Virus record (IMG/VR): IMGVR_UViG_3300006750_000005
Location: 1 to 64,000 of that record
Reading direction: 5' to 3' (one strand)
DNA from: a virus
Length of the DNA: 64,000 bases
Positions 15,542 to 22,953 of the stretch are shown one piece after another (within the stretch, counting starts at the first letter, position 1; the number at the start of each line of letters is the position of its first letter). The notes beneath the pieces were generated by a model. That model saw only the letters and a list, made by a program, of their open reading frames with translations, did not search any database and was not told the origin of the DNA. The translations under genes were made by a program, and so were the position numbers.

Positions 15542-15967
15542 CTAGTAAGATTTGGCAAACTTGTCAACCTGAATAATGCTCTGATTGTCATTATCGAGGT
15601 ATTTCCCATCAACTTTGCTCCAAAAACTCTTTGATCTTCTGTCCCAGCCCCGTCCATGGTCGTTTTTTTTAAGATATTTTGTTCGATACAACTCGACCAA
15701 TTTTTTGCCTATTCCCTGTTCTCTGTACAGTGTGGTGACAAAGATCATTGGAAATCCGTAGTAATCTTTAGACCTAACAAGCCATCCGACAACATTTTCT
15801 TTGTAAACGCACACAAAATATTCGAATCTGGAAGGATCGCCCTTAACCAACGGCTTAATCAGCCCCGTTTTGAGCGAAAGGCTGTCTGCCAAAGCACTTA
15901 CGCCACCATAACAGGTTAGGTCTTTTGCTTCTAATGGTCCATAAAATTGGCGTTTTCCTGTGGTCAT
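15542..15967 (-). CDS. GNAT-family acetyltransferase-like protein
   Basis: A 141-residue protein with the core GNAT pattern: strand VVGWLVRSKDYYGFPMIFVTTL, then the acetyl-CoA loop REQGIGKKLVELYR (motif A, R/Q-x-x-G-x-G). GNAT enzymes move acetyl groups to amines on small molecules or proteins. The C-terminus DNDNQSIIQVDKF is a usual final strand. The substrate cannot be told. Confidence 0.75.
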   Translation of the reverse strand: MTTGKRQFYGPLEAKDLTCYGGVSALADSLSLKTGLIKPLVKGDPSRFEYFVCVYKENVVGWLVRSKDYYGFPMIFVTTLYREQGIGKKLVELYRTKYLKKNDHGRGWDRRSKSFWSKVDGKYLDNDNQSIIQVDKFAKSY

Positions 15968-16051
15968 ACTCCATTATACTTCATAAAATGGGAATTGTCA
16001 GAAGATTTATGTCAGATAAGTGATTCTCGGTCAATAGTCAAGGAGAAGAAA

Positions 16052-16219
16052 GTGAATAAGTATGAATTCGTATTGGCTTACGCCGATAAATTAGCGGAAC
16101 TCAACAATCAGCATATCGGTGATGAAGGTTGGCTGATGGACGAGTTAAGCAAACTTTCTGACTATGCTTACTTGGGGGAGGAAGACATAGAGATTAAGGA
16201 TAAAAAGGGAAATGATTGA
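16052..16219 (+). CDS. Hypothetical small protein, 55 aa
   Basis: GTG start at 16052 preceded by AAGGAGA at good distance; the frame extends further up but without such a site. Reads VNKYEFVLAYADKLAELN, a helical acidic protein. It overlaps the next gene by eight bases. Confidence 0.6.
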   Translation: MNKYEFVLAYADKLAELNNQHIGDEGWLMDELSKLSDYAYLGEEDIEIKDKKGND

Positions 16220-16442
16220 CATTGTACTTATGACTCTTTTGATTGCTGGAGCAATAAGCTTATGTATCCTTACGATTTTGAAGAAGGACATAATGCCATT
16301 CATAATAATGTTTGCGATGGTGTGGATTTTTCGTTTAGGTTTCACACCCACTCCTCCACCTCCGCCAGAACACCCCCCTCATCCAGGCTTTCCTTTTTTG
16401 AATGCAGAAGATTTTGACGATTATGATAAAGGCGACAATTAA
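16212..16442 (+). CDS. Small membrane protein with proline-rich tail, 76 aa
   Basis: Two hydrophobic spans, MIDIVLMTLLIAGAISLCIL and IMPFIIMFAMVWIF, then a tail with TPTPPPPPEHPPHPG and an acidic end. Coupled to the gene before it. Function unknown. Confidence 0.6.
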   Translation: MIDIVLMTLLIAGAISLCILTILKKDIMPFIIMFAMVWIFRLGFTPTPPPPPEHPPHPGFPFLNAEDFDDYDKGDN

Positions 16443-16466
16443 CAATTGACGATTAAGGAAAATTAA

Positions 16467-16595
16467 ATGAACAAAATGAAATACCTCTACTACAGCACAT
16501 TACACGATCTAGGAATTGACGAATGGGCAATTCCAATGTTTGCAATAATTCTAGTGGCAACACTAACAATTATTTACGTTGCAAAAAAAATTTAA
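16467..16595 (+). CDS. Small membrane protein, 42 aa
   Basis: MNKMKYLYYSTLHDLGIDEW, then a single span AIPMFAIILVATLTIIYVA and KKI. TAAGGAAAA precedes the ATG. Third gene of a small plus-strand membrane-protein operon. It converges with the LamG-like gene. Confidence 0.55.
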   Translation: MNKMKYLYYSTLHDLGIDEWAIPMFAIILVATLTIIYVAKKI

Positions 16596-17839
16596 GTCCC
16601 ATTAGGATGGACATACCAATCACCATCTGATGGACAAATTCCAAAATCATACCAAGAAGATATTCCAAATGGATCTGCTTGGATTTCACCTGTGCAAGTA
16701 ACAGATGCAAAATTTCCAGAAGCTCCACGTATCGGGTCCGAAGGACTACAGCACCCGCTACAGGGATCATCTGTGTTGTTGATCAACAAGACCTCAAGCG
16801 TACACCCCGAAACATCAACAAGCACATGGTACTTTCTATCGTCCAATGCATTGCTGCATCCTCCAGGCGAACCAAACACATCGTCTACAGAACTCCATAT
16901 TTCGTAATCTGTTCCACTACAATCAAAAGCCCCTTGATATGTAACTTCGTACCTTGCATTGAGATAAGTAGTGCAAACAGAGCAGCTTCCATTTGTAAAA
17001 TTACGACCCTCTACATCAAATGTGATTGGCCATTCGCAGGATGGAGATCCACAAACCTCTTGATCACAGATGGAAACTTTAGCACTAAAATCATCCCACG
17101 TAATAGAAGTCGCGGAAGGGTATAGTGACACAATCCCAACATAAGTTCCCGTAGTTGGAAACATAGCCCCTGTTGTAACTTCATCTATTTCTAAACTCCC
17201 ATCAAGCCACACTTTTATTGTTCCATCATAAATTCTGCATCTTAGATCAAAAGTTGAACTTGAAAGATTTGACGTTGACGCAGAATAAATTGATGTGTAT
17301 TCGTATCCAAACATTCCGTCAGCAACAGAAGCAACCTGAACCTCCCAATCACTTCCCGAACATTCATTAGTTACAATAACTGCTATGAAATCTGGGCCAG
17401 TTCCAGTCCCTCTAACAATAATTCCAGATGGGCATGTAGACGAATTAGATATTGTTGCCGACACATCATGATCAACGCATCCAATATCAATCCAATATCC
17501 ATTATCGTCCAAACCAGGAAATGCTGAGTCTGACTCTGCCTTATTACTTTCAATAGTAGTTGCATCATCCTGAACAGCAATCCAATCATGACCTGAATCA
17601 GTTGTATGAGCCGTAAGTGCAGTTCCGTTTGAATCTGTGAATGAATCTGTAATTTCCGCACAATCACATACAGTATCGCAACACCCACAACAATCAAAGC
17701 AAGATGTGTCTCCTGTCAAATTAAACAAACCATGCTTATTCTGAAGTCTATAAAATGCTTTGAGCCTAGACAACTCTTGTTGCCTCTTTCTCATGAGGAT
17801 TTTACGAGCCATCAATTTACGAATAGGAATTTTAGTCAT
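16592..17839 (-). CDS. Cys-rich protein with LamG/concanavalin-like domain
   Basis: A basic N-terminus (residues 1-38) is followed by a Cys cluster FDCCGCCDTVCDC. Then comes a beta-sandwich-like segment beginning DSFTDSNGTALTAHTTDSG and including VWLDGSLEIDEV and ITWDDFSAKV, typical of LamG-like carbohydrate-binding domains. A second Cys-rich part (CEWPITF, CSVCTTYLNARYEVTY, CSGCCSPSD) ends in PNGT. There is no signal peptide. A virion surface or tail-associated binding protein is the likeliest reading. Its base and residue use (Thr, Ser, Gly, Cys) differ from neighbours. Confidence 0.6.
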   Translation of the reverse strand: MTKIPIRKLMARKILMRKRQQELSRLKAFYRLQNKHGLFNLTGDTSCFDCCGCCDTVCDCAEITDSFTDSNGTALTAHTTDSGHDWIAVQDDATTIESNKAESDSAFPGLDDNGYWIDIGCVDHDVSATISNSSTCPSGIIVRGTGTGPDFIAVIVTNECSGSDWEVQVASVADGMFGYEYTSIYSASTSNLSSSTFDLRCRIYDGTIKVWLDGSLEIDEVTTGAMFPTTGTYVGIVSLYPSATSITWDDFSAKVSICDQEVCGSPSCEWPITFDVEGRNFTNGSCSVCTTYLNARYEVTYQGAFDCSGTDYEIWSSVDDVFGSPGGCSNALDDRKYHVLVDVSGCTLEVLLINNTDDPCSGCCSPSDPIRGASGNFASVTCTGEIQADPFGISSWYDFGICPSDGDWYVHPNGT

Positions 17840-17884
17840 ACAGATATTTATTTACTATAATATATAAAATAAAGGAGTTTTAAT

Positions 17885-18055
17885 ATGAAACGAGATACAT
17901 CAAACAGCATATTAGGTGGAGTTTGCTCTGGTATTGCAAATCACTTCAAAATTGATACATCATTGGTACGAATAGCGTTTTTGGCTGCATTTTTGTTTGC
18001 AGGAGTTGGGCCATTGCTTTATTTACTAATGTGGGTAATAATTCCAGCAGAGTAG
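17885..18055 (+). CDS. PspC-domain membrane protein, 56 aa
   Basis: MKRDTSNSILGGVCSGIANH followed by FKIDTSLVRIAF and a hydrophobic end LLYLLMWVIIPAE is the complete PspC domain core. In bacteria PspC acts at the inner membrane in the phage-shock response; here the domain stands alone. AAAGGAG lies at a suitable distance. Not an obvious phage function, so it may act on the host envelope response. Confidence 0.85.
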   Translation: MKRDTSNSILGGVCSGIANHFKIDTSLVRIAFLAAFLFAGVGPLLYLLMWVIIPAE

Positions 18056-18129
18056 AAAATAATAAAATTACTAGATTATATACAATAAATCATCTTCAAT
18101 CCAAATAAGGTCGAAGCAGGAGAAAACAA

Positions 18130-19068
18130 ATGTCAGAAGAAAAATTCCCATCCTTTAACGAATATATGAGTTCGACTGGAAAAACATTGGAAAAAGCACC
18201 TGTAGAAAAGGTTGCTGATTATAAAGGTCCAAAACCAAACAGCCCACAAAAAAGTGGTGCATGGCCAGAATCAGCCGACAGTAAGGGCAAAAAGAAGCCT
18301 GCGGGCTCGCCAAGCCCATATTCTGGACCTGGAACAGATCCCGGTTTGGCAAAAGCCGAAAAAGGGTTTGGAGACGAAGGAGACAAAAAGCTTATTTACA
18401 CTCCTGGCACAGAAGCCGTAACTGACAAAGAAGGCGGAAGCAAGAAGTCAAGTTGGCCTAAAACTCAAACTGAGCAGTTCATTGATGCTACCAAAGACAT
18501 GTCAACTCAGGAATTCACCACTTTCATGGCGGAAAGAACCACTCGTGGCGGAATAGAATTCGAGGCTGTTAAATATGTTGCATCCAATCCAATTGCACTT
18601 AAAGACCTAATTAGAGAAGCTAAAAGAGCCGGGAGCTTGGGAATCGTTGCAGAAGCAATGCTTTCTGTGCCAGACGCACACTCCGCTCTAGTCAAAGCTT
18701 TGGCTGAAAACGAACTATTGAAAGCTAATTTTGTTGAGGCTCTTGAAGTAAAAATGCTTGAAGCCGTTGGACCACCTTTACATAAAGACAAAGAAGATGA
18801 AGATGATGGAATGGGAGATGTCCATGGCGATGATGACACCATGGGAAACGGACCAGAAGATGATCATGATTTAGATCACGAACATGATGACGAAGATGAA
18901 GACGATGATGACGACCTTGACATGGATGGCGAAGATGAGGATGATGGCGATCTTGATCTTGACGGTCCTGAACCATCACCAGATGAAACATTGGATGGAG
19001 GAGAAGGTGGTCCACCCATTGACGACGAAACAATGACAAAACTAAAGAAGTTTATGAAGGGTCTTTAA
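18130..19068 (+). CDS. Acidic scaffold-like protein, 312 aa
   Basis: Starts MSEEKFPSFNEYMSS, which loosely fits the capsid-targeting leader. Residues 25-110 are a low-complexity Pro/Lys/Ser/Gly linker. Residues ~115-215 form a helical domain (ALKDLIREAKRAGSLGIVAE). Then comes a long Asp/Glu-rich run and a short basic amphipathic helix LKKFMKGL at the end. A helical core with an acidic stretch and a basic C-terminal helix recalls phage scaffolding or prohead-core proteins. No family was recognised. AGGAG precedes the ATG. Confidence 0.6.
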   Translation: MSEEKFPSFNEYMSSTGKTLEKAPVEKVADYKGPKPNSPQKSGAWPESADSKGKKKPAGSPSPYSGPGTDPGLAKAEKGFGDEGDKKLIYTPGTEAVTDKEGGSKKSSWPKTQTEQFIDATKDMSTQEFTTFMAERTTRGGIEFEAVKYVASNPIALKDLIREAKRAGSLGIVAEAMLSVPDAHSALVKALAENELLKANFVEALEVKMLEAVGPPLHKDKEDEDDGMGDVHGDDDTMGNGPEDDHDLDHEHDDEDEDDDDDLDMDGEDEDDGDLDLDGPEPSPDETLDGGEGGPPIDDETMTKLKKFMKGL

Positions 19069-19417
19069 GAGGCTCAATACAACTTACACGTAAGTCAAAC
19101 GGCGATATGTAACAGTCGCCTACTCTGTAATCAGCGTAGGCGACTGTTTTCTTTTGTATATACAGTTTAACATTGCACTCGTCATTGCTGCGTAGCTCCA
19201 TGTAATAAACTCGTTTATCATCTTTTCTATACTTTTGATCTTCTGGCATGTGAAAACTACTCTTCACAATTTGACCTTCATCAAATTCAATGTAAGGGCC
19301 ACGACCTCCACATACCACCCTATTACACCCTGTGGCTACATGAGTTCCGCCTTTGGTGTAAAACCTCCAAGAGCATCCTTTAATTGGAATTTGTAACCTG
19401 TCCTCGTAATCTGTCAT
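19052..19417 (-). CDS. Conserved hypothetical protein, 121 aa
   Basis: ATG at 19417 overlaps the stop of the polymerase gene (ATGA), so it is translationally coupled. Beta-rich, with CSWRFYTKGGTHVATGC and CYISPFDLRV. The C-terminus converges with the scaffold-like gene. It probably belongs to the replication transcript, but the family is not named here. Confidence 0.65.
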   Translation of the reverse strand: MTDYEDRLQIPIKGCSWRFYTKGGTHVATGCNRVVCGGRGPYIEFDEGQIVKSSFHMPEDQKYRKDDKRVYYMELRSNDECNVKLYIQKKTVAYADYRVGDCYISPFDLRVSCIEPLKDPS

Positions 19418-21495
19418 TTTTCGCACCCTACTGGGTCGATATTTTTATATCTTAATTTGATTGATTTACCGCCCCTGGCTTCGCTCAGGAAGCGACTAAA
19501 CAAAAGGTCATGTTTGATTGGGTCGATGTCAGTAATGCCCAAACAGTAGCATGTGAGAGCGCCTACGGCTGAATTATGCACTAGACAGGTTGAAGTTAGA
19601 TAATTATGCTCATCTCCCTCAACGGTTAGGTCATAAACCGATGGAATTACAGGCGGAATTGTCTTTTTCTTCTTAATTCTTAGCAAGTACCCCCCACTTT
19701 CAAGTGGTTGAGCATACTCCTCATTAATTTCATTTTTCAATATGTCAACCAAATGCTTTGACTCAGGGCAGAAGACCCAATCTCCTTCCTCTATATCATT
19801 TGCCTCTTTCCATTCCAACTCTTTGTCTGAACTTTTGGTAGAAAGAACTTTGTGATCTTTGGTAAAAGTAGCACCAATAACATCTCCATAAAAGCATTTC
19901 AGCTTAATCATCTCTTCCTTGTTCGGATATTTCAATACATCAACAACTTTTACGACTTCTCCTTTACGATTAATGACTGTATCCCCAATTTCTACAAACT
20001 TAATCTTCTTGTAGTTTTTAATGCTTTCTATGTAGATGAATGTATCTGGAGACAAGCATCCTCTGCCTGGACCAACAGCTTCGCTTCCGTCACCCCATCC
20101 AAGGATCTGCGGAGAAGCACGACGGGCTTCATCGGTCATTGCCTTCTGTATCAAAAAGTAAGAAGAAAATCCCTTTCTGCATATCAAACTATACTCTTCT
20201 TTAATTCTCATTTGATATTTTTTAGTTTTAGGAAGTCCACGGAATTTAAAGCCTTCCATTACAACATCCTTAAGTTTTTCATTAGCGTCATCAATGTCTG
20301 GCAGCTTGAGAGTTCTATCAAGATTAACATCAACCATTTCGCAAACCTTGACTGTATTCGCCTTAGCTTGTTTGAAAAGATCATAGTCAATTATGTCTGA
20401 GTAATCGGATTCCCATTTCTGATTTAGCTCATCTTCCGATTTCATCCAAAGATTCTGGTCCTGCAATTCGAACAGATCTTCCGCTTCTCCTGCTGCGACC
20501 TTCCTCTCAACTTCCTGAATTGTGCTTTTTTGATTTACCATCAACGAAAGCCTCTGGTAGTGAGAATCCTCTGGGTTGCAGTAATGGCAGTCGTTTGTGA
20601 TGATTAAAGGAATTCCATACTTGTCGTGCGCTTTAAGAATAAATGCATCGTATGGCTTTTGCTTTTTAAAATCCAACAACATAAGTTCTAGGCGAAAATT
20701 TTCACCAAACATACGATGATATTTTTCTACCATCCTGAAGGCAGCTTCTTCGCCAAATTTGTCAAAGGCTTGTCCAATCTCGCTCAAATAACAGCACGAG
20801 GTGAACATGATCCCTTCTTTGTGTGCCATTATTTGCTCATGATTAACTCTTGGCTTATAATAAAACCCTTCAGTCCAGCCCCATGATGTAAGACGAACAA
20901 GGTTTTTATATCCTTGATTAGTATAAGCAATTGCCAAAAGATGATAAGACTTTCTTAATTTATCGGATTCGCCTTTGGCACTAAATTCTTTCTTCCTTTC
21001 ATCCCAATCCATTTTTGCTGTTTGGTATGGGCTAAGGTAAAGCTCGCAAGCAAAAATTGGCTTAATGCCATTATCGTCACAAGCTTTTACCTGTCTTGGA
21101 ATAGCAGCCATCATTCCATGATCTGAGACAGTCAAAAATCTTTGATTGATCTTTGTCGCTCGAAGCGCATATTCTTCTGCCGTTCCATATCCGTCAAGTA
21201 AACTGAACACAAAAAATTTTCCCAAAATTTTCTAATGGGGGTGGACTATCTCTTCGCCATAACATTAAGTCTTAGGCGCTGGACGCTCTTGCCTGTAATT
21301 AAGAGGGCTTAACCTCTCAGGTAGTCTCTGCACGTTCCTAAAGTGTACTTTAGGCTTCGCTCAGGATTGCCCTCGACTTTACGTTAGGGGTTCCCTGAAT
21401 TCATCCAGTTTTCTTAGCAGCTTTCGCAAACTAAGCGACCTCAGTTAATCGGTGTGTAAGTGGAGATTTTCAAAGCCACATATTTCATGTCTCAT
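19414..21495 (-). CDS. dnaE: DNA polymerase III alpha, N-terminal part (PHP domain); contains a group I intron and an intein
   Basis: Exon 1 is 21448-21495 (MRHEICGFENLHLHTD) with AAAGGA upstream; exon 2 is 19414-21207 and continues FSLLDGYG. Together they rebuild the PHP start HLHTDFSLLDG. Further PHP metal ligands are present (VSDHG, ACELYL, TNDCHYC), so the exonuclease site looks intact. The protein runs to GPGRG, is interrupted by a 162-aa mini-intein, resumes SAVGALTCYCLGITDIDP and ends soon after LLFSRFLSEARGG. The palm with its catalytic Asp lies in the separate gene at 3045-5609. The mature chain is about 451 residues. Without intron splicing, translation stops after 16 codons. Confidence 0.88.
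19573..20058 (-). mobile_element. Mini-intein in the Pol III alpha N-terminal gene (162 aa)
   Basis: Begins CLSPDTFIYIES and ends LVHN before Ser+1 of SAVGAL. FTKDHKVLST is the block B-like TxxH region. It has no LAGLIDADG segment, so it cannot home by itself. It sits at the GPGRG|SA motif in the nucleotide-binding region of the replicase. Confidence 0.9.
21208..21447 (-). ncRNA. Group I self-splicing intron (240 nt, no ORF)
   Basis: On the minus strand the intron begins TAACTGAGGTCGC and ends TTTTGTG. The exon end ACCGAT pairs with GTCGCT (P1, with the usual U-G at the splice site and one mismatch). ACTGAG pairs perfectly with the first six bases of exon 2, TTCAGT (P10). The core shows GGGCAATCCTGAGCGAAGCC, GTGCAGAGACTA and AGATAGTCC, giving P7 between GACTA and TAGTC; the form recalls the tRNA-Leu-type introns. 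Removal restores the polymerase reading frame. Confidence 0.92.
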
Positions 21496-21579
21496 AAACA
21501 ATTCCTTTACTATTTAAATAAATTTCAAATTCTCTTTCATCATATTTGCCACTGTACATCATTCATACATTATAAACAA

Positions 21580-21607
21580 AAAACGCCCCTAATGCTAGGG
21601 GCGTTTT
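21580..21607 (-). terminator. Bidirectional terminator upstream of the polymerase gene
   Basis: AAAACGCCCCTA, loop ATGC, and the exact complement form a 12-bp stem with A/T ends. It would end the ClpP-side transcript before the polymerase gene, which must then have its own promoter; a TATAAT lies at 21574-21569. Confidence 0.8.
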
Positions 21608-21674
21608 AATTTTATTTTTACGACAAGTTTTAATTTTATTTTTACGACAAGTTTTAATTTTATTTTTACGACAC
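21603..21674. repeat. Three tandem 24-bp repeats
   Basis: GTTTTAATTTTATTTTTACG followed by ACAA repeats at 21603-21626, 21627-21650 and 21651-21674; only the last base differs. A partial fourth copy TTTTTGCGACAAGACTT follows to 21692. AT-rich with a CGACAA core. A protein-binding array, promoter region or replication-related site is possible. Confidence 0.85.
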
Positions 21675-21704
21675 TTTTTGCGACAAGACTTTTTTCAACA
21701 AGTC

Positions 21705-21908
21705 TTACATTCCATCTAAGTCAGATATTTTTTTGAATCTTGGTCGATCACAGTTCTTATGAATTATTCTTATTTCTGGTGCGATTTCTTCCCACTGTCT
21801 TTTGCTCAACTCAGAAATATTAGATATTCCATATCGCAGCATTATCATATTTCTTACCTGTTCGGCAAAATTTCTTTTATTTCGGGTTATCAACCAGTTG
21901 TTTTTCAT
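21705..21908 (-). CDS. Hypothetical small protein, 67 aa
   Basis: Basic, helical, reading MKNNWLITRNKRNFAEQVRN, no motif recognised. Last gene of the operon that begins with PrkA or ClpP. It ends just before the 24-bp repeats. Confidence 0.5.
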   Translation of the reverse strand: MKNNWLITRNKRNFAEQVRNMIMLRYGISNISELSKRQWEEIAPEIRIIHKNCDRPRFKKISDLDGM

Positions 21909-21915
21909 TCAAGGC

Positions 21916-22161
21916 TTAGGTTCCTTCTTGCATTTTCCCATCAAAAACTATTGGCTTTTGACTTTCATCAAACATAATCTTTTCTTTTTCCGCTCTATCA
22001 TACAATTCTTTTTTCTTAGCGGCATATTCATCATACTTAACTTTAAATTCTTCTGACAGAACTTTCATTTCTTCGTGAATTGCAGAAATATTTTTAGAGA
22101 ACAAAACGAACTCATCGCTCAAGACATCATCTATGTTTATCATCGCTAATACATCATCCAT
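21916..22161 (-). CDS. Coiled-coil protein, 81 aa
   Basis: After a short N-terminus, residues ~22-65 form a charged coiled coil (EEFKVKYDEYAAKKKELYD). No membrane segment. It starts two bases after the ClpP stop, so it is in the same operon. Possibly a ClpP-associated or structural factor; not known. Confidence 0.6.
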   Translation of the reverse strand: MDDVLAMINIDDVLSDEFVLFSKNISAIHEEMKVLSEEFKVKYDEYAAKKKELYDRAEKEKIMFDESQKPIVFDGKMQEGT

Positions 22162-22163
22162 AA

Positions 22164-22856
22164 TTATTTTCGCTTCTTAACAGATTTTTTAATTTTTTCA
22201 ATTGTTTCGAATCCTTTCTCTCCCATAATCCCATCCATAAAACCATATTCAACAGATTCATCGGCAGTGATCCACCAATCTGTGAAGTATCTCATTTTCT
22301 TATCTAGGAAGTTAAGTATTTGCCTGTCAGACATTTCTGAGAAGTAATCAGTTTCCTTGCATCTTTCCAGATAAATTTGCAGCATCTTCTTGTTCGCTCT
22401 TTCATTCCAATCAATAGTAGATTTAGCCGATGTAGAAATTTCGTCCACGGAAATGCTTCCATAATGGATCATAAAATCTGCTGTTGGCATTATGACTCGC
22501 TTATCAGCCGCTTGTGGTATCACACTACTCATAGATTGCGCATGAGCATAAGCTATCAAGGCTATTGGGCATGGCGAAACTTTTATGGCATCGTAAATAG
22601 CTATTCCATCGTTCCACTCTCCCCCAATTGTGTGCATGTGAATTACAATCGGATCATTACTCTGCCTTTCCAAATGGTGCAAATTTTTTATAAAAGTTGT
22701 TGCCATTCTATATTCAACTCCAGGTTCTTCGCTTTCCTGGTAATACCCATGCAAGTATACCTCCCTTGAAGGGACATTAACATTCACAGTATGAATATCA
22801 TGCAATAAATCTTCCCGTTGTTGGAACAACTTCTTTTTATCACGACCGTTAGCCAT
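22164..22856 (-). CDS. clpP: ClpP-like serine protease
   Basis: Clp/crotonase fold. Nucleophile Ser108 in AHAQSMSS, catalytic His131 in FMIHYG 23 residues later, and the substrate-binding glycine pair in HTIGGEWNDG all fit ClpP (Gly-rich loop, G-x-A/Q-x-S-M). The start at 22856 (MANGRD) was chosen because AGGAGG lies eight bases upstream; the GTG three codons earlier overlaps that site. ClpP makes a barrel protease fed by ClpX/ClpA; phage members may also act in head maturation. Its place beside the PrkA-YeaH-SpoVR set and in a genome with tmRNA suggests control of protein turnover. No Clp ATPase is seen in the window. Confidence 0.82.
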   Translation of the reverse strand: MANGRDKKKLFQQREDLLHDIHTVNVNVPSREVYLHGYYQESEEPGVEYRMATTFIKNLHHLERQSNDPIVIHMHTIGGEWNDGIAIYDAIKVSPCPIALIAYAHAQSMSSVIPQAADKRVIMPTADFMIHYGSISVDEISTSAKSTIDWNERANKKMLQIYLERCKETDYFSEMSDRQILNFLDKKMRYFTDWWITADESVEYGFMDGIMGEKGFETIEKIKKSVKKRK

Positions 22857-22924
22857 ATAATTCACCTCCTACATATAGTTATAGTAGGATATTTAAAAAG
22901 GTGAATTAATAAAATCAAAAATCA

Positions 22925-22953
22925 CGTAAGTCGTTTACAGCACACAACTTACG
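22925..22953 (-). terminator. Hairpin after the SpoVR gene
   Basis: CGTAAGT and ACTTACG pair around a 15-base loop, followed on the minus strand by GTGATTTTTGATTTT. Weak terminator between SpoVR and ClpP. Confidence 0.5.

Noticed and set aside
19414-21225. Polymerase start at 21225 (MGKFFVFSLLDG)
   Set aside because: The six residues before FSLLDG are intron sequence; the real start is in exon 1 at 21495, giving HLHTD before FSLLDG.
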